DNA from: a virus
IMG/VR virus record: IMGVR_UViG_3300017917_002108
Coordinates: 62,001-126,000 of that record
DNA length: 64,000 nucleotides
Strand: one strand, 5' to 3'
Part shown: in pieces, positions 7,524-15,705 of the stretch
Numbering within the stretch: position 1 is the stretch's first letter
How the letters are laid out: each line of letters opens with the position of its first letter
Made by a program: the position numbers and the translations under genes
Notes under the pieces: model-generated
Database searches by the model: none
Seen by the model: only the letters and a program-made list of their open reading frames with translations
Told to the model about the DNA's origin: nothing

Positions 7524-9862
7524 TGATAGAACCAAGCTCAAATCTGCAACAAATATTTGATAATGCAGTTGAACATGCGAAAAAATTAAATCACGAATAT
7601 ATCACAATTGAGCATTTAGTATATGCTATAGTCTGTGACGGTCCCTCATTTCAAATCATAGAAAATTATGGAGCAGATGCAAATTTTATCAAGACTAATT
7701 TAGAACATTATATCAGAAATAATTTGAACGACATCAAAGCTTCTGATCCTAATCAGAAGCCAAAAAAGACCAGTTCAGTTGAAAGAGTTCTAAATCGTTG
7801 TTTTACGCAGGTATTGTTCAGTGGTAGGCAACGTATGGAAGTTGCTGATATCATTATCAGTATTCTAAGTGAAAAAAATAGCTTTGGTTTTTACTTCTTA
7901 AGTAAAGGTGGTCTGACCAAAGAAAAATTTATCCAGTATTTCCAAGAAAATCTAGAGATAGAAGAAGAAGAACCGTCTACTCAAATTGCGACTAATTCAC
8001 AGATGGAAAGAATCATTAATCAATTTTGTACCAATCTCAGCCTACTAGCCAAACAACGTAAGATTGATCCAGTCATTGGCAGAGATGAAGAATTAGAAAA
8101 AATTCAATTGATTCTGGCACGTAGAAATAAATGTAATGTTCTAATGGTAGGAGATCCTGGCGTGGGCAAAACTGCCATTGCAGAAGGCCTGGCTCGTAAG
8201 ATCTTTGAAAAGAAAGTTCCTAAGTTCATCCAAGATCATCAAGTCTATACATTAGATATCAGCTCTTTACTGGCAGGTTCTAAGTATCGAGGTGACTTCG
8301 AAGAGAGGATCAAAGCAGTACTAGCATCGTTAGAGAAAAAAGGCAAGATCATATTGTTCATCGATGAAGCACATATGATGCAAGGAGCAGGTGCAGCTAA
8401 TCAAAGCTCAAACGATCTAGCTAACATTCTTAAGCCTATACTGACCAAAGGTATCATAAAACTTATCGCATCAACCACATGGGAAGAATATCGCAAACAT
8501 TTCGAAAGCGATAGAGCATTAATGCGTAGATTCCAACGTGTAACGGTCGATGAACCTAGCCAAGAGATGACTGTTAAAATTATCAAAGGTATTAGAAAAT
8601 ATTATGAAAAACATCATAATGTTAAAATTACCGATGCAGGAATTGATCAAGCAGTAAAGTTATCAATCAAATATATGGCTGATAAAAAATTGCCGGATAA
8701 AGCCATTGATATCATAGACTGTGCCGCGGCTAGATATAAACTCAAAGATGATCCCACCGAAGAAGGCATCGAACAGTTAGTTGACGTTGAACAGGTCACA
8801 TATGAACTCAGCAAAATGATCAACATGCCATTGGAAACTGTGGCTCAGAAAGAAAGTAAAAATCTAACCGGTCTTGAAAAAGGTATGAAGGCTGCTGTAT
8901 ACGGACAAAATGAAGCTGTTGATACCTTGCTTGATAAGATTTTTGTCGCCCAAGCAGGCATGAAGCAACCAAATAAACCCATTGGGTCTTTCCTATTCCT
9001 TGGACCCACAGGCACAGGCAAGACCGAAACTGCTAAGACATTGGCAGATAAGATGGGCATGCAATTGGTAAGATTTGACATGGGAGAATATCAAGAGAAG
9101 CATAGCGTGGCAAGGCTAATCGGTGCGCCTCCCGGATATGTGGGCTATGAAGATAACGCAGGTCAGCTGATTACCAAACTTCAAGAACATCCTAACAGTA
9201 TTATTTTACTAGATGAGATTGAAAAAGCTCATCCAGATGTTAGTAATATTTTATTAGCATTTATGGATAATGGATTTATCACAGGCAGCAATGGAAAACA
9301 GGCAGATGGCAGGAACTGTATCCTCATTATGACATCTAATCTAGGAGCCAGAGACAACGAAAATAATGCCATTGGATTTGGTGATCTAGATAAAGACGGT
9401 GAAGATGACAAAGCGGTCAAGAAATATTTTGCTCCTGAATTCCGCAATCGTTTAGATGCAGTAATTAAATTTGATAAGCTAGGACTAGATGTAGTTATAC
9501 AAATTGTCAATAAATTTATATCAGAATTAAATTCTCAGCTGAAAGATAAAAATATTGAAATCGTATTGACCCATAAGGCTCAAAATTGGTTAGCAGAAAA
9601 AGGCTACGATAAAAAAATGGGTGCAAGACCGTTATCTCGATTGATAGATAATAAGATCAAATCTCCGTTGAGCCGCAGAGTATTGTTTGGAGATCTATCT
9701 AACGGTGGTAAGGTAACTGTTGATATTGAAAATGACGAACCGATATTTGCCGTCGAAGACTATATCAAAACATTGACCAGAGCTGCCAAAAGAAAACTAG
9801 GCATAGTTGATGAAATCCTAGAAGCTAAGACCGATGATATCAAAGAAGAAAATAACCAATAG
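7523..9862 (+). CDS. clpA: ClpA-type AAA+ unfoldase with ClpP-docking IGF loop
   Basis: The 779-residue protein has an N-terminal Clp_N-type domain to about residue 150. D1 carries Walker A GDPGVGKT (210-217) and Walker B ILFIDEAH. There is no long ClpB middle domain. D2 carries Walker A GPTGTGKT (494-501), Walker B ILLDEIEKAH, and a C-terminal domain ending in an acidic tail. IGF at residues 617-619, just before the FAPEFRNRLD motif, matches in position and sequence the loop by which ClpA and ClpX bind ClpP. So the protein should be able to dock on host ClpP. Length fits ClpA (about 758) rather than ClpB. No ClpP or ClpS is encoded in the window. Confidence 0.93.
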   Translation: MIEPSSNLQQIFDNAVEHAKKLNHEYITIEHLVYAIVCDGPSFQIIENYGADANFIKTNLEHYIRNNLNDIKASDPNQKPKKTSSVERVLNRCFTQVLFSGRQRMEVADIIISILSEKNSFGFYFLSKGGLTKEKFIQYFQENLEIEEEEPSTQIATNSQMERIINQFCTNLSLLAKQRKIDPVIGRDEELEKIQLILARRNKCNVLMVGDPGVGKTAIAEGLARKIFEKKVPKFIQDHQVYTLDISSLLAGSKYRGDFEERIKAVLASLEKKGKIILFIDEAHMMQGAGAANQSSNDLANILKPILTKGIIKLIASTTWEEYRKHFESDRALMRRFQRVTVDEPSQEMTVKIIKGIRKYYEKHHNVKITDAGIDQAVKLSIKYMADKKLPDKAIDIIDCAAARYKLKDDPTEEGIEQLVDVEQVTYELSKMINMPLETVAQKESKNLTGLEKGMKAAVYGQNEAVDTLLDKIFVAQAGMKQPNKPIGSFLFLGPTGTGKTETAKTLADKMGMQLVRFDMGEYQEKHSVARLIGAPPGYVGYEDNAGQLITKLQEHPNSIILLDEIEKAHPDVSNILLAFMDNGFITGSNGKQADGRNCILIMTSNLGARDNENNAIGFGDLDKDGEDDKAVKKYFAPEFRNRLDAVIKFDKLGLDVVIQIVNKFISELNSQLKDKNIEIVLTHKAQNWLAEKGYDKKMGARPLSRLIDNKIKSPLSRRVLFGDLSNGGKVTVDIENDEPIFAVEDYIKTLTRAAKRKLGIVDEILEAKTDDIKEENNQ

Positions 9863-10514
9863 AAAGTTTTACGGTAAATGGTTATATAAAATTACCTTAA
9901 AAATCAATGGTGTGTCTATTATAAGGACGAATTCCTTAGAGGACACCATTGATTTTATGATGAATCCAGAGACACATATATTAAAAAACTATTCTTACAA
10001 CAGACGTTCCTTAGGAAGATCAGAAGAAATCATCAATCTCTGTAGATTCCTACTGCCTTTAGGGCTAGAAGATTACACCAAAAGATTAGAATCCAATCTC
10101 ATAGACATTTACACCAACGACGAAACCATTTATAAAAATGCCTGCTCGTTGTTTTATGATCAAATAGTACATCACTTCGAACCCGAACAAAGTTCAGTTA
10201 ATCTATTATCCAAATCCAATTTCATTGTAGTTAAGAAACTACCGCACGACAAGTTTAGATATAAGGTTTTTCTAACTCCTCATAGGCTCAAACACGATAA
10301 AGAAAAAAAACAACAATTTTTATCTTGGCTAGACACACAAAATGACCGGATAAGAATATCAGGAACAGTAAAAGATTGGTTTATTAGAACTGACTGGAAC
10401 TGGGATCGCAGATATGTGCTCGTCACAGACGAAGCGACTCTGCTGATGATGAAGATGGCTAATCCTGATGCAGTGGGCAAAGTATATGAGCACGTGGTGT
10501 TGATAAATACTTGA
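9834..10514 (+). CDS. Conserved phage hypothetical protein
   Basis: This 226-residue soluble protein starts 29 bases inside clpA and has an N-terminal FYGKWLYKITLKI segment. The central region is helical, and a C-terminal half has several Arg/Trp-rich stretches (DWFIRTDWNWDRRYVLV). No catalytic motif is recognised. The overlap places it in the dnaJ-clpA operon, and the end overlaps the next ATG (TGATG). I cannot name a function. Confidence 0.7.
   Translation: MISKKKITNRKFYGKWLYKITLKINGVSIIRTNSLEDTIDFMMNPETHILKNYSYNRRSLGRSEEIINLCRFLLPLGLEDYTKRLESNLIDIYTNDETIYKNACSLFYDQIVHHFEPEQSSVNLLSKSNFIVVKKLPHDKFRYKVFLTPHRLKHDKEKKQQFLSWLDTQNDRIRISGTVKDWFIRTDWNWDRRYVLVTDEATLLMMKMANPDAVGKVYEHVVLINT
10502..10509 (+). 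promoter_or_regulatory. GATAAATA box abutting the next start codon
   Basis: GATAAATA ends only four bases before the ATG at 10514. A T4-type late start site would fall at about the A of that ATG, giving a leaderless transcript. It lies inside the previous coding region, so chance is possible. It is kept because the following gene looks structural and other boxes here have the same core. Confidence 0.35.
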
Positions 10515-10870
10515 TGTCCAACGAAATTCGAACACTACTAGCAAATATCGGTCTAGAATCAGCAGATTCTACATTTGTTTACGGCAATAAAAGTCCAGGA
10601 GCAGGATATCACAAAAGCAATAATTCAATACATACGGTAATTTATCAGGTTTCGGATTTCGTAGGTACTATAAAAATACAGGCTACACTAGCTCTGGATC
10701 CGGCAGATTCGGATTGGTTTGATGTAGATGATACCACGATTGGAATAGGATCAGACAGTTCAGCGTGGACCACTAGTAATACCTTCAATTTTTCAGGTAA
10801 TTTTGTATGGATTCGCGCTGCATATAACATACAAAACGGTTCTATTACCTCGATTACTTATCTAGTCTAA
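10514..10870 (+). CDS. Small beta-rich protein, possible virion component
   Basis: The start ATG at 10514 overlaps the previous stop (TGATG). The 118-residue product is Ser/Thr/Asp-rich with alternating beta-strand patterns (TVIYQVSDF, TIKIQATLAL, FVWIRAAYNI). It lacks charged clusters and cysteines, like small phage decoration or fibre domains. It lies between a late-promoter-like box and a second one at 10883, at the start of the putative structural block. The virion assignment is inference from composition and place. Confidence 0.6.
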   Translation: MSNEIRTLLANIGLESADSTFVYGNKSPGAGYHKSNNSIHTVIYQVSDFVGTIKIQATLALDPADSDWFDVDDTTIGIGSDSSAWTTSNTFNFSGNFVWIRAAYNIQNGSITSITYLV

Positions 10871-10882
10871 GATTTCAAAAGC

Positions 10883-10890
10883 GATAAATA
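10883..10890 (+). promoter_or_regulatory. Putative T4-type late promoter (GATAAATA)
   Basis: GATAAATA in the 44-base intergenic gap lies 24 nt before the ATG at 10915. Placement relative to a coding start is as expected for T4 late promoters. It would drive the charged modular genes from 10915 to about 15.6 kb. Confidence 0.65.
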
Positions 10891-10915
10891 TAGTATCATC
10901 TTACGGAAGATACTA
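10891..10915 (+). promoter_or_regulatory. Inverted repeat covering the ribosome binding site of the 10915 gene
   Basis: TAGTATC (10891-10897) and GATACTA (10909-10915) form a 7-bp stem just downstream of the late-promoter box. The loop and 3' arm contain the GGAAG ribosome binding site and the first base of the ATG. In an mRNA this could hide the start. A regulatory role is inference. Confidence 0.35.
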
Positions 10916-12354
10916 TGAGAGACCTATTATCTAAATTAGACGCTATTGTTAGCGAAACAGAATTAAAAGACAAAGAAGATCTTGCTGCTAAACGCAAGGC
11001 CTTACAGGATTTAGAAAACGATCCTGTAGCTACGGAAGATCCGCAAATCAAACAGGCCATTGATCAACGAAAAAATGACCTAGAAAAAGAAGCCAAAATC
11101 AAGGGATTCTCTGAAAGTATTCAATTAGGAGATGAGTTTGGTATAAGTTTTAATGAAGATTTTGAGATAGGTTCATCCGTAGTAGGCTTTGTCAAAGATG
11201 GAATCGTTATAGAACTAGACCAATTCGCATTGGATCTATTAGAAGGACAGGGATTCGATTTCATTGATGGATATCTTAAAGAATCAGAAAAACAAAAAGG
11301 CGTAGACGGTAAAGCCTGCTGGAAAGGCTATAGACGCATGGGCACCAAAAAGAAAGGTGGCAAGACTGTAGACAACTGCGTCAAGGTCAGTGAAGGCTTT
11401 GGTTCTTTAGAAGATGAAGTTATGAAACTTCTAAAAAAGTTCGATGAAGATATGAATGAGATAGGCGGATATGGTGATCCTGATATCAAAGAAATCGTAC
11501 AACATTTAAAAAACGGTGATGCTGAATCAGCAGCTGAAGTAGTATGGTATGCCTACAGCGATCAAGATGGCGGTGAAATTAGAAACATGGAACCGTATGT
11601 CGATGATCTCCAAGCAGAATTTGAAGAACTTGCAGGCGGCGGAGATGAGGATAACGAACCTAGCGGATCATATGATAGTAGCGACGATGCTGATGCTCTG
11701 GCATCAGCAGGACACGGTTCAGACGAAGACTACGGCGATTATGGTTTTGAAGAAGATCATTCAGAAGACCCCAATTCTCCCGAAAACCATTCAGAATATG
11801 ACAACGAAGGCGATATGGCCAAAGACGATCTACGCACCATCAATGATGCTGCACAAGAATTGTATGGCATGCTAGACGTAGATGATAATTTACCGGAGTG
11901 GGTTCAAAGCAAAATCAACAAGGCAGCTGATTATATAGATACTGCCAGAGATTATATGAAATCAAACCATTATGCAGAGGGTAAATATCCTTTTGCAGGA
12001 AAGAAGGTTGGACAAAAAGAAGGGCCAGCAGGACAACTAAAAGGCCGAGACCCGGCAGGATATCCCAAAGGAAAACTTGTAGGTGGCAGTGAAAGTATTG
12101 AGCATGACCTCGACGAAGCAGACTATCAAGGAAGAAAAGTTCAATTAGGCAAGAAGATGTCCGGTGACGTCAAGAAATATAAAGTATATGTACGTAAACC
12201 AAACGGTAATATCGTTAAAGTAAACTTTGGCGATAAGAAAATGCGTATTAAGAAATCTAATCCTGCACGTAGACGCAGTTTCCGTGCAAGACATAACTGT
12301 GCTAATCCGGGACCAAGATGGAAGGCACGTTATTGGAGCTGCAGGAACTGGTAA
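10915..12354 (+). CDS. Large acidic modular protein, probable head/virion associated
   Basis: The protein has 479 residues. The N-terminal 60 residues are a charged helix (KLDAIVSETELKDKEDLAAK). Around residues 130-158 is a basic Cys-containing module (ACWKGYRRMGTKKKGG then DNCVKV). A very acidic Asp/Glu/Ser-rich region follows at about 170-330. The C-terminal 60 residues are a basic module with FRARHNCANPG and WKARYWSCRNW. The C-terminal cassette resembles conserved tails of late proteins in T4-like aquatic phages. Composition suggests a packaged or scaffold-type protein. A late promoter precedes it. No enzyme motif is seen. Confidence 0.65.
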   Translation: MRDLLSKLDAIVSETELKDKEDLAAKRKALQDLENDPVATEDPQIKQAIDQRKNDLEKEAKIKGFSESIQLGDEFGISFNEDFEIGSSVVGFVKDGIVIELDQFALDLLEGQGFDFIDGYLKESEKQKGVDGKACWKGYRRMGTKKKGGKTVDNCVKVSEGFGSLEDEVMKLLKKFDEDMNEIGGYGDPDIKEIVQHLKNGDAESAAEVVWYAYSDQDGGEIRNMEPYVDDLQAEFEELAGGGDEDNEPSGSYDSSDDADALASAGHGSDEDYGDYGFEEDHSEDPNSPENHSEYDNEGDMAKDDLRTINDAAQELYGMLDVDDNLPEWVQSKINKAADYIDTARDYMKSNHYAEGKYPFAGKKVGQKEGPAGQLKGRDPAGYPKGKLVGGSESIEHDLDEADYQGRKVQLGKKMSGDVKKYKVYVRKPNGNIVKVNFGDKKMRIKKSNPARRRSFRARHNCANPGPRWKARYWSCRNW

Positions 12355-12355
12355 T

Positions 12356-12694
12356 ATGCTACTAAAAGAAATGTTTAGTCCTATAGGGGCTCCTAAATCT
12401 GAGGAAGACGATATCGACTGGTTAGGCGATTTAAAATTTTTCATCGACAACGACAACGAAATGTTGAATAGATATTTTTTTCCTGCTGTCGAAAGACATA
12501 AAAAACATATAGGAAATCCCCATGCCTATAAAATCTACATCAGACCTTTAGAAAGTTGCCTAGAACAATATTGCGAAAAATACGAAGTTGAAGAACCGGA
12601 AACTAAATTTCCCAAAGAAAAAATCATCGAACTAGCAAAAAAAATTGCAGGTCAACAAGATTCTTTCCTAAACAAAGGCGATTATAAAAAATGA
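12356..12694 (+). CDS. Conserved phage hypothetical protein
   Basis: I use the ATG at 12356, directly after the upstream TAA. A longer frame from 12227 would lie inside the previous gene's conserved C-terminal module. The 112-residue product starts MLLKEMFSPIGAPKSEED and is rich in aromatic and charged residues (FFPAVERHKKH, YKIYIRPLESC, YCEKYEVEEPE). It is probably helical and soluble. The end overlaps the next start by four bases. Function unknown. Confidence 0.7.
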   Translation: MLLKEMFSPIGAPKSEEDDIDWLGDLKFFIDNDNEMLNRYFFPAVERHKKHIGNPHAYKIYIRPLESCLEQYCEKYEVEEPETKFPKEKIIELAKKIAGQQDSFLNKGDYKK

Positions 12695-13935
12695 AACTGT
12701 TACAGTTATTCGAGGCTGAGACCGGAGGAAAACACATTACTTTCTGTTTTGGAAGATTGAATCCTCCGACTATAGGTCACGAACAACTGCTCGACACCGC
12801 ATCGAAGGTCGGGGGTGACTATAAGATTTTTGTAAGCCAAAGCCAGGATGCGAAAAAAAATCCGTTAGACTATGCAACAAAAATTAAATTTATCAAGTCT
12901 ATGTTTCCTCAACATGCAGCGCATGTGGTCGAAGACACTAGTTTAAATACCATAGTAAAAATTGCATCGTATCTATATGATCTAGGTTATAGAGATGCTA
13001 CCTATGTAGCAGGTAGTGATCGATTAGAAGATATGAAAAAACTTCTAACCCAGTACAATGGTGTAGAAGGTAAGGCACACGGTTATTATAAATTTGAAGT
13101 TCTTGATTTTGTTTCAAGCGGTGAAAGAGAAGATGGTGCTGAAGGTGTTGCTGGTGTCAGTGCATCTGGTGCTAGAGCGGCAGCGGCCAATAATGATCTA
13201 GCAGCATTTCAAGAGGCCACAGGTGCTGGAGATTTGGCTAAACCTTTATTTGATGCGGTACGAAAAGGTATGAAGATAGGAGAAAATATTTCAGAAGCTC
13301 CTATAGAAATGGATCCTGCTGACCCAATGGATCCTATGATCCATAGTCATGATAAGGCCAATCCTGCAAAACTAAAGTATAGGATGTTAAGAGCGGCAGG
13401 ACAGATAAAAGATCTTGCCAGCAGAGTCGACAACGCAAGCCCTAGCGAATGGCAATTAATGACTCGTCAATTTGACGAACTAAAAATGAATGTTGAACAA
13501 ATCCGACATGCTCTAGAAGAATTAGCCAAAGTACGTAAGAAAGGCGGTGTTCGCAGTCGCGGTATAGACAAATTTATCGATAGCGTAGAAGAAGGTTGGA
13601 AAAGTAAAGTGGCCGGTGCTGCATTAGCAGCGGCTAATCTTATTGCTCCTTCTGCTCAAGCAGAGGAACCAGAGAAACCAATTACTATTGCCTATGTTAA
13701 AATTGACGGCGAAGTAAGGAAATATAATTTAGGTGATAGATTCGCCAATGCTAAAGAAGCAGAAGAATTTATCAGCGGAGTATTATCTAAACAAGGCTTA
13801 CAAGGATATCAATTAGATATAAGACACGGATATCCTAAAAAGAAAGAAGTCAAAGAAGGATACGGACGTTATTGGTGCTCAACAGATAAGAAATGGAAAA
13901 CTCGTAAGGGTCCTAAACAGAGTAGAAAATCATGA
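12691..13935 (+). CDS. NMNAT/cytidylyltransferase-like domain fused to a virion-type tail
   Basis: Residues about 14-190 form a nucleotidyltransferase HIGH-superfamily domain. FGRLNPPTIGH holds the (T/H)xGH nucleotide-binding motif with Gly29 and His30, and a later VSASGARAAA segment resembles the ISxTxxR motif. Such domains make NAD or related dinucleotides from ATP. The rest is different: a helical linker, then an Ala-rich hydrophobic stretch with an AQAEEP end like a signal sequence (about residues 305-325), a small alpha/beta region, and a basic C-terminal cassette (GRYWCSTDKKWKTRKG). In total it has 414 residues, against about 180-340 for NMNATs. Activity cannot be judged from sequence; the fusion suggests delivery with the virion. 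Confidence 0.72.
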   Translation: MKLLQLFEAETGGKHITFCFGRLNPPTIGHEQLLDTASKVGGDYKIFVSQSQDAKKNPLDYATKIKFIKSMFPQHAAHVVEDTSLNTIVKIASYLYDLGYRDATYVAGSDRLEDMKKLLTQYNGVEGKAHGYYKFEVLDFVSSGEREDGAEGVAGVSASGARAAAANNDLAAFQEATGAGDLAKPLFDAVRKGMKIGENISEAPIEMDPADPMDPMIHSHDKANPAKLKYRMLRAAGQIKDLASRVDNASPSEWQLMTRQFDELKMNVEQIRHALEELAKVRKKGGVRSRGIDKFIDSVEEGWKSKVAGAALAAANLIAPSAQAEEPEKPITIAYVKIDGEVRKYNLGDRFANAKEAEEFISGVLSKQGLQGYQLDIRHGYPKKKEVKEGYGRYWCSTDKKWKTRKGPKQSRKS

Positions 13936-14729
13936 AAGCAAAAGAATTTATACCAGCAAGCAAGCCGCGTAATTTTGTAGCCAAGAATCAAAAAACTGCA
14001 GGTGCTGGCGCACACCGTGATAAAAAGAAAGAACAAAAGCAAGGCTACGAAAAACATAAAAAGCAAGGTGTGGCGGAAGGCTCAGAAGAGGATAGAGTTT
14101 TTTATGCTGTACAAGACCCTGACAAATCCTATCACATTTATTCAATAACAGGTAACATTACTGATTTAGATGAATTTCAAGGTAAGTTTGGTCGCAAGTT
14201 ATGGATAGAAGGTCCATTGTTTAATGTAGACAAGGCTCACCAAGCAGTTCATATGCATAAACAGAAGCAAGGTGTGGCGGAAGGCTCGGAAAATCTCGTA
14301 GCTGTCATCGATGGCGTGCGTAGCGATAGAACCTACAACGATAAAGACCATGCTCATAATTCACTAGGAAAGTTAGTAGCTTACGGCAAAGCCAAAGTAG
14401 CAGAATTATATATCGATGGCGAAAAAGTAGAACACTTTGAAATAGGTAAAAAATATTTAGATTTCGAACCAAAACAGTTAGAATCAAAGATGGCAGAAAG
14501 AATAAGAGATCCCGAAGACTGGGACGAAGGTAATACAGAACCACCGAATAATTTTGCTGTTTATATCAACGGTAAAAAATGGAAGGTATTTCAAGGCAAC
14601 GGATACTACGCTGACGACGAGCGTGAAATGCGTCAGTATTATAAACTACAAGATTGGGCTCGTAAAAAATCAGAAGCTACCGGTAAGAAGTGGGAAGTAT
14701 CACGCACCGGCGAACCGGCCACAGCATAA
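13932..14729 (+). CDS. Basic modular protein with internal direct repeat
   Basis: The protein has 265 residues and starts at ATG 13932, overlapping the previous stop. The first 45 residues are very basic (KKKEQKQGYEKHKKQG). Two copies of KQGVAEGSE follow, 68 codons apart, encoded by an exact 23-base direct repeat. They bound a small alpha/beta module, and a second and third module follow. The C-terminal part (NNFAVYINGKKWKVFQG then WEVSRTG) looks like a small beta-rich fold. No catalytic motif is recognised. Late, possibly virion-associated, by context. Confidence 0.65.
   Translation: MKAKEFIPASKPRNFVAKNQKTAGAGAHRDKKKEQKQGYEKHKKQGVAEGSEEDRVFYAVQDPDKSYHIYSITGNITDLDEFQGKFGRKLWIEGPLFNVDKAHQAVHMHKQKQGVAEGSENLVAVIDGVRSDRTYNDKDHAHNSLGKLVAYGKAKVAELYIDGEKVEHFEIGKKYLDFEPKQLESKMAERIRDPEDWDEGNTEPPNNFAVYINGKKWKVFQGNGYYADDEREMRQYYKLQDWARKKSEATGKKWEVSRTGEPATA
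14061..14287 (+). repeat. 23-bp in-frame direct repeat bounding a 204-bp unit
   Basis: The sequence beginning aagcaaggtgtggcgg is identical at 14061-14083 and 14265-14287. The offset is 204 bases, exactly 68 codons, so the frame is kept. At the protein level it encodes KQGVAEGS twice. The sequence between the copies is not a duplicate of that after the second copy, so this looks like a module boundary and not a simple tandem duplication. Confidence 0.85.
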
Positions 14730-14959
14730 TGGACGAATTAGCACAAATTAAACGTCTAGCCGGTATCAATGAATTTAAAGGCTATCAGCCTTATAATATC
14801 GAACAAGGTAGTAATATTAGTCTAACCGGAAATGAAAAAGGCGAACTAATGAAAAAACACGATATCAGACCAGGAACTCCGGAATGGTTTAAGTTATGGT
14901 TCAGCCTACCCTATCTAACCGGTGAGAAACCTATTGGGAACGATGAATGGTTACGATAA
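14729..14959 (+). CDS. Small conserved phage protein
   Basis: ATG 14729 overlaps the preceding TAA (TAATG) and gives a 76-residue product starting [16 protein letters not shown]. The second half ([19 protein letters not shown] then [10 protein letters not shown]) is strongly patterned and familiar from T4-like aquatic phages, but I know no function. The end overlaps the Fe-S carrier gene by 13 bases. Confidence 0.7.
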   Translation: MDELAQIKRLAGINEFKGYQPYNIEQGSNISLTGNEKGELMKKHDIRPGTPEWFKLWFSLPYLTGEKPIGNDEWLR

Positions 14960-15270
14960 GTCCTTCTGCCAAGATAAAAATCACAGATCTTCTAGACGAA
15001 GAAAACAATCCAGATCTAAAATTACGAACATTTGTTCAGGGCGGTGGATGTTCAGGATTTCAATACGGTTTTACTTTCGATAATGAGCAAAATGACGACG
15101 ATTTCGAAATTATATTAGGACGTTGGAAAATATTAGTAGATGCTATGAGCATGCAATATATGACTGGTGCAGAAATAGATTATGTCGAAGATCTGCAGGG
15201 CAGTCAATTTGTTATTAGAAATCCCAACGCACAGACTACCTGTGGCTGCGGCAGCAGTTTTTCAGTATGA
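14947..15270 (+). CDS. A-type Fe-S cluster carrier (IscA/ErpA/HesB family)
   Basis: The 107-residue protein has the complete family signature: Cys35 in GGGCSGFQY and a C-terminal Cys99-Gly-Cys101 in TTCGCGSSF. These three cysteines bind Fe or an Fe-S cluster. Length and the ISPSAKIKI start match the family. A-type carriers deliver clusters to apo-proteins. Its phage clients are unknown; a ferredoxin and five radical SAM proteins in this window are obvious candidates (inference). It sits inside a late structural-type operon, which is unexpected for a metabolic gene. Confidence 0.93.
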   Translation: MVTISPSAKIKITDLLDEENNPDLKLRTFVQGGGCSGFQYGFTFDNEQNDDDFEIILGRWKILVDAMSMQYMTGAEIDYVEDLQGSQFVIRNPNAQTTCGCGSSFSV

Positions 15271-15476
15271 GAATTAGAGAATTTATTTTAGATCTCAATG
15301 AAAATTTTGCTGACGGTCGTGTCAAAGGCAAAAGTCGTCCGGGTAGAGTAAAGCGTTCCGGTGCTAGCTGTAACGGGTCCGTAACTGATTTACGCAAACG
15401 TGCTAAAAATGCATCAGGAGAACGAGCTAAAATGTATCATTGGTGTGCTAATATGAAAAGCGGGCGCAATAAATAA
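15267..15476 (+). CDS. Small basic Cys-containing protein
   Basis: This 69-residue, Arg/Lys-rich protein starts [12 protein letters not shown] and has a basic body with two cysteines ([16 protein letters not shown] and [11 protein letters not shown]). It overlaps the Fe-S carrier stop (ATGA). The pattern resembles the basic Cys modules at the C-termini of the 10915 and 12691 products, here as a free-standing protein. DNA or RNA binding, or virion packaging, is plausible but unproven. Confidence 0.7.
   Translation: MRIREFILDLNENFADGRVKGKSRPGRVKRSGASCNGSVTDLRKRAKNASGERAKMYHWCANMKSGRNK
15468..15475 (+). promoter_or_regulatory. AATAAATA box abutting the 15481 start codon
   Basis: AATAAATA overlaps the preceding stop and ends five bases before the ATG at 15481. 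A T4-type late start would fall exactly on that ATG. It could be a leaderless late promoter or chance in AT-rich sequence. Confidence 0.35.
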
Positions 15477-15480
15477 TACT

Positions 15481-15669
15481 ATGAAAATACGCGAGTTATT
15501 AGAAACAGCCACAGCAGGAGCAACATCTGCGGGCAATGTTTCAGTTGGAGTTGTTTATCCTAATAAGCCCGGAAAACAGCCCAAAAAGAAAAAAGATGGT
15601 ACTGCGCCTAATGCTTTAGATTTACCAGGGGTAAATCTGCTATCTGGCGGTTCTATTGTCAAAAGATAA
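15481..15669 (+). CDS. Small Gly/Lys-rich protein
   Basis: A 62-residue protein starting MKIRELLETATAGATSAGN, followed by PNKPGKQPKKKKDGTAPNALD and ending in KR. It is low complexity, basic and probably disordered. It shares its MKIREL start with the neighbouring MRIREF protein. Small proteins of this style recur in late regions of aquatic T4-like phages. Function unknown; internal virion protein possible. Confidence 0.6.
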   Translation: MKIRELLETATAGATSAGNVSVGVVYPNKPGKQPKKKKDGTAPNALDLPGVNLLSGGSIVKR

Positions 15670-15672
15670 ATA
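15665..15672 (+). promoter_or_regulatory. Putative T4-type late promoter (GATAAATA)
   Basis: GATAAATA overlaps the previous stop codon and lies 33 nt before the ATG at 15706, which has an AAGGATT ribosome binding region. Good position for a late promoter of the single gene that follows, which ends in a strong terminator. Confidence 0.62.
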
Positions 15673-15705
15673 CAATATGACTCTTTAAGATCAAGGATTT
15701 TTAAC

